A stretch of 64,000 bases of DNA from Occultella glacieicola (GTDB taxonomy: Bacteria; Actinomycetota; Actinomycetes; Actinomycetales; Beutenbergiaceae), in assembly GCF_004353825.1 (NCBI RefSeq), contig NZ_SMNA01000008.1:62001-126000 (forward strand), in the 5' to 3' direction. Under the pieces are notes generated by a model. It saw nothing but the letters and a program-made list of their open reading frames with translations, did no database searches and was not told where the DNA came from. Below are positions 61,722 to 64,000 of this stretch, piece after piece (within the stretch, counting starts at the first letter, position 1; each line of letters begins with the position of its first letter). A program made the translations under genes and the position numbers.

Positions 61722-63109
61722 GGGTCCACTTCATCGCCATCGGCGGCGCCGGGATGTCCGTCGTCGCCGAACTCATGCTCGCCCGCGGACACGAGGTCAG
61801 CGGTTCGGACAGCCAGGCATCCGACGTCCTGGACCGGCTCGGCCGGCTCGGCGCGCAGGTACACGTCGGCCACGACCCGGCGCATGCGGCCGGGGCCGAC
61901 CTCGTGGTGGTCTCCTCTGCGATCCGCACCGACAATCCCGAGCTGCTGGCGGCGCACGCGGCCGGCACCGAGGTGATCCACCGGTCCCAGGGTCTGGCCC
62001 TGGCCGCCGCCGACACCGACTTCGTGGCCGTCGCCGGCGCGCACGGCAAGACCACGACGTCCTCGATGCTGGCGGTCGCGCTGCGCGAGGCCGGGCTCGA
62101 CCCCTCGTTCGCGATCGGGGGCCGGGTGCTGGCGCTCGGCACCGGCGCGCACCTGGGCACCGGCACCGTGTTCGTGGCGGAGGCCGACGAGTCCGACGGC
62201 TCCTTCCTGAACTACACCCCGCGCGTGGCCGTCGTCACGAACATCGAACCGGACCACCTCGACCACTACGGCACCGCCGACGCCTTCGAGGCCGCGTTCG
62301 ACGACTTCGCCGCCCGGGTCCGGCCCGGTGGTGCGGTGGTCGCCTGCGCGGACGACGACGGGGCGCGTCGGTTCACCGAGCGGGCCCGCTCGCGCGGCGC
62401 CCGTGTCATCACCTACGGGCTCGCCGACGACGCCGACGTGCGGATCACGGGAGTCGACCTGGGCGCCGGGTCGTCCTCCTCCCGGCTGCGCGCCGCCGCG
62501 GGCGAGTTCGAGCTCGACCTGGCCGTTCCCGGTGCGCACAACGTTGCGAACGCGACCGCCGCCTGGGCAGCCGGGGTGGAGCTCGGTGTCGACCCGGCGA
62601 CCATGGCGAACTCCCTCGGTACGTTCAGCGGCACGGCGCGCCGCTTCGAGGACAAGGGCACCGCGGCCGGCGTCCGGGTGGTCGACGACTACGCCCACAA
62701 CCCCACCAAGGTGGCGGCCGCCGTCGCGACCGGCCGCCGGGCCGTCGGTGCCGGCCGGCTGCTTGTGCTGTTCCAGCCGCACCTGTTCTCGCGCACCGAG
62801 GCGTTCGCGGCCGAGTTCGCCGACGCCCTCGCCGGTGCCGACGAGGTGGTCCTGACCTTGATCTACCCGGCCCGGGAGGATCCCAGGCCCGGCGTCACCT
62901 CCGCACTGATCGCCGACCGGCTGCCGGGGGCGCGGTACCTGCCCGACCACCTCGAGGCCGCCCACGCCGTCGCCGCCGCCGCACGGCCCGGCGACCTCGT
63001 GATCACCGTCGGAGCCGGCGATGTGACCCGGCTGGGCCCGGTGATCCTCGCCGACCTGGCCGCGCGGGAGGACCGGCCCTCGGGGCTCGCACCGGAGCCG
63101 GGCCGATGA
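61718..63109 (+). CDS. murC: UDP-N-acetylmuramate-L-alanine ligase MurC
   Basis: The 463-residue ligase adds the first stem-peptide residue. FIAIGGAGMSVVAELML, P-loop VAGAHGKTTTSSMLA, EADESDGSFLNYTPRVAVVTNIEPDHLDHYG, VVDDYAHNPTKVAAAV and FQPHLFSRTEAF identify it. ATG in an ATGA overlap with murG; about 50 open codons further upstream lie within murG in another frame and are not used. Confidence 0.97.
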   Translation: MRVHFIAIGGAGMSVVAELMLARGHEVSGSDSQASDVLDRLGRLGAQVHVGHDPAHAAGADLVVVSSAIRTDNPELLAAHAAGTEVIHRSQGLALAAADTDFVAVAGAHGKTTTSSMLAVALREAGLDPSFAIGGRVLALGTGAHLGTGTVFVAEADESDGSFLNYTPRVAVVTNIEPDHLDHYGTADAFEAAFDDFAARVRPGGAVVACADDDGARRFTERARSRGARVITYGLADDADVRITGVDLGAGSSSSRLRAAAGEFELDLAVPGAHNVANATAAWAAGVELGVDPATMANSLGTFSGTARRFEDKGTAAGVRVVDDYAHNPTKVAAAVATGRRAVGAGRLLVLFQPHLFSRTEAFAAEFADALAGADEVVLTLIYPAREDPRPGVTSALIADRLPGARYLPDHLEAAHAVAAAARPGDLVITVGAGDVTRLGPVILADLAAREDRPSGLAPEPGR

Positions 63110-64000
63110 GGGCGCCGGCCAAGCCGCGCCAGACGAGGCCCACCACCGTCGCCAGGGCCGCGCCGCCGGCCACGCCGGCGGCGACGCGACCGGCCACCAA
63201 GACCACGGCGGGAGCAGCCAAGAAGACCGGGGGCGCCGCCAAGAAGACCACGGAGTCCGCCGCTACGCCGAAGGGGCCGAAGGGGCCGCCGACCACGCTC
63301 GTGAAGCCGACCTCCGCCGTCGGCCGGGGTGCCTCGACGGTGAGCCGGGTCAGCGGCCAACTGGCCGAACGGGTGGCCGAGCGCCGCTCGGCCCGGCGCC
63401 GGCTGCGGTGGCGCACCCTGGCCTGGATCGGTGCCGGCATCCTGGTCGTCGCGGCCCTGAGCTGGCTGGTCCTGTACTCCCCGGTGCTCGCCCTCGAGGA
63501 GGACGAGGTCACGATCAGCGGGACCACCCAGATCGTGACCGACGCCCAGGTCCGGGAGGTCGTCACGGCGCAGGCCGGCGTGCCCCTGGCCCGCCTCGAC
63601 ACGGCCGGCATGGCGGGCGGGATCGAGGCGTTGACCGGTGTGCGGGACGTGCAGATCAGCCGGGTCTGGCCCTCCGGCATCGAGGTGGTGGTCGAGCCAC
63701 GGGTGCCGGTCGCGAGCGTTGCCGCCGAGTCCGGCGGGTTCGTGCTCCTGGATGCCGAGGGCGTGCAGCTGGCGCAGACCGAGGCACCGACCGAGGCGCT
63801 GCCGGTGATCACCGTGCCACTCGGCCAGGACAACACCGCGGCTTCCCTGCAGGCCGTCCTGACCGTGCTCTCGGAACTGCCACCCGAACTGCTCGCCGAG
63901 GTCGCCGACGCGGGCGCGCAGACCCCGAACCAGGTCCGCTTCACCCTCACCGACGGTGCCGAGGTGATCTGGGGGAGCGCGACCGACGGGGAACTGAAGG
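63106..64000 (+). CDS. ftsQ: cell-division protein FtsQ (partial, runs off the window)
   Basis: At least 298 residues are visible. A cytoplasmic tail of about 100 residues, rich in Lys, Ala, Pro and Thr with AAKKT repeats like a histone H1 tail, precedes a transmembrane helix (about 106-125, LAWIGAGILVVAALSWLVLY). The POTRA domain follows (VTISGTTQIVTDAQVREVV, VPLARLDTAGMAGGIEAL, VQISRVWPSGIEVVVEPRVPVA) and then the beta domain. FtsQ recruits FtsL/FtsB to the septum. The start overlaps murC by 4 nt; the 3' end is outside the window. Confidence 0.93.
   Translation, partial: MRAPAKPRQTRPTTVARAAPPATPAATRPATKTTAGAAKKTGGAAKKTTESAATPKGPKGPPTTLVKPTSAVGRGASTVSRVSGQLAERVAERRSARRRLRWRTLAWIGAGILVVAALSWLVLYSPVLALEEDEVTISGTTQIVTDAQVREVVTAQAGVPLARLDTAGMAGGIEALTGVRDVQISRVWPSGIEVVVEPRVPVASVAAESGGFVLLDAEGVQLAQTEAPTEALPVITVPLGQDNTAASLQAVLTVLSELPPELLAEVADAGAQTPNQVRFTLTDGAEVIWGSATDGELK

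Overview
This is a chromosomal window of a high-GC actinobacterium. GC-rich codon use, GTG starts, TANNNT promoters placed 6-8 nt before start codons, TCGAAC-N4-GTTCGA SOS boxes and a recA-recX / miaB-miaA-dapF / lexA / dinB / dcw gene order all point to Micrococcales. A Ruania/Beutenbergia/Georgenia-like genus is my inference only. Both edges cut a gene: an unidentified 3' end at the left and ftsQ at the right. I see no rRNA, tRNA, insertion sequence, prophage or CRISPR array.

Region 1 (1-12.6 kb) is accessory catabolism. An IclR regulator precedes a compact 2-oxoacid dehydrogenase set: E1 alpha, E1 beta and a free-standing 77-residue lipoyl domain, with no E2 acyltransferase or E3 alongside. 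After a convergent GNAT gene comes a carbohydrate locus: binding protein, two permeases and a GMC flavoprotein fused to a gluconate-dehydrogenase-subunit-3-like domain (all minus strand), a LacI repressor, and the divergent pair ThuA-like + Gfo/Idh/MocA. This gene set suggests import of a glycoside followed by oxidation at C3. Two identical palindromes, GTTGCGCAAC, between lacI and thuA are the likely LacI operators.

Region 2 (12.6-33.99 kb) is mostly core: recA-recX (SOS-controlled), a gluABCD-type amino-acid ABC transporter, miaB, two tandem YbjN-like genes, miaA-dapF, a RibD-like reductase, an RsmC-like methyltransferase, a DUF222-HNH protein with an in-frame Pro/Ala/Thr minisatellite, hflX, a DinG-type helicase, L-lactate dehydrogenase, lexA with a divergent LysM-domain SOS division-inhibitor candidate, and nrdR with two NrdR boxes.

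Region 3 (34-49.6 kb): a YghZ-type aldo/keto reductase broken by a 1-nt frameshift, a P-loop kinase-like protein, GNAT, DUF5302, serA, helD, PAC2, cold-shock protein, a spermidine-synthase-like protein, an SOS-controlled HEPN-dinB operon, DUF3040, and a TgpA-like transglutaminase / DUF58 / MoxR operon.

Region 4 (49.8-64 kb) is the division and cell-wall (dcw) cluster: mraZ-rsmH-ftsL-ftsI-murE-murF-mraY-murD-ftsW-murG-murC-ftsQ, nearly all joined by 4-nt ATGA/GTGA overlaps. MurE lacks the DNPR signature of diaminopimelate-adding enzymes. GTGGAG-type MraZ boxes precede mraZ, and a conserved 16-18 bp repeat occurs on both sides of it.

Three themes connect the window: a local SOS regulon (LexA boxes at recA, lexA, the LysM gene and HEPN-dinB), widespread probable leaderless transcription (at least 13 genes), and the glycoside locus as the best candidate for an incompletely described system.
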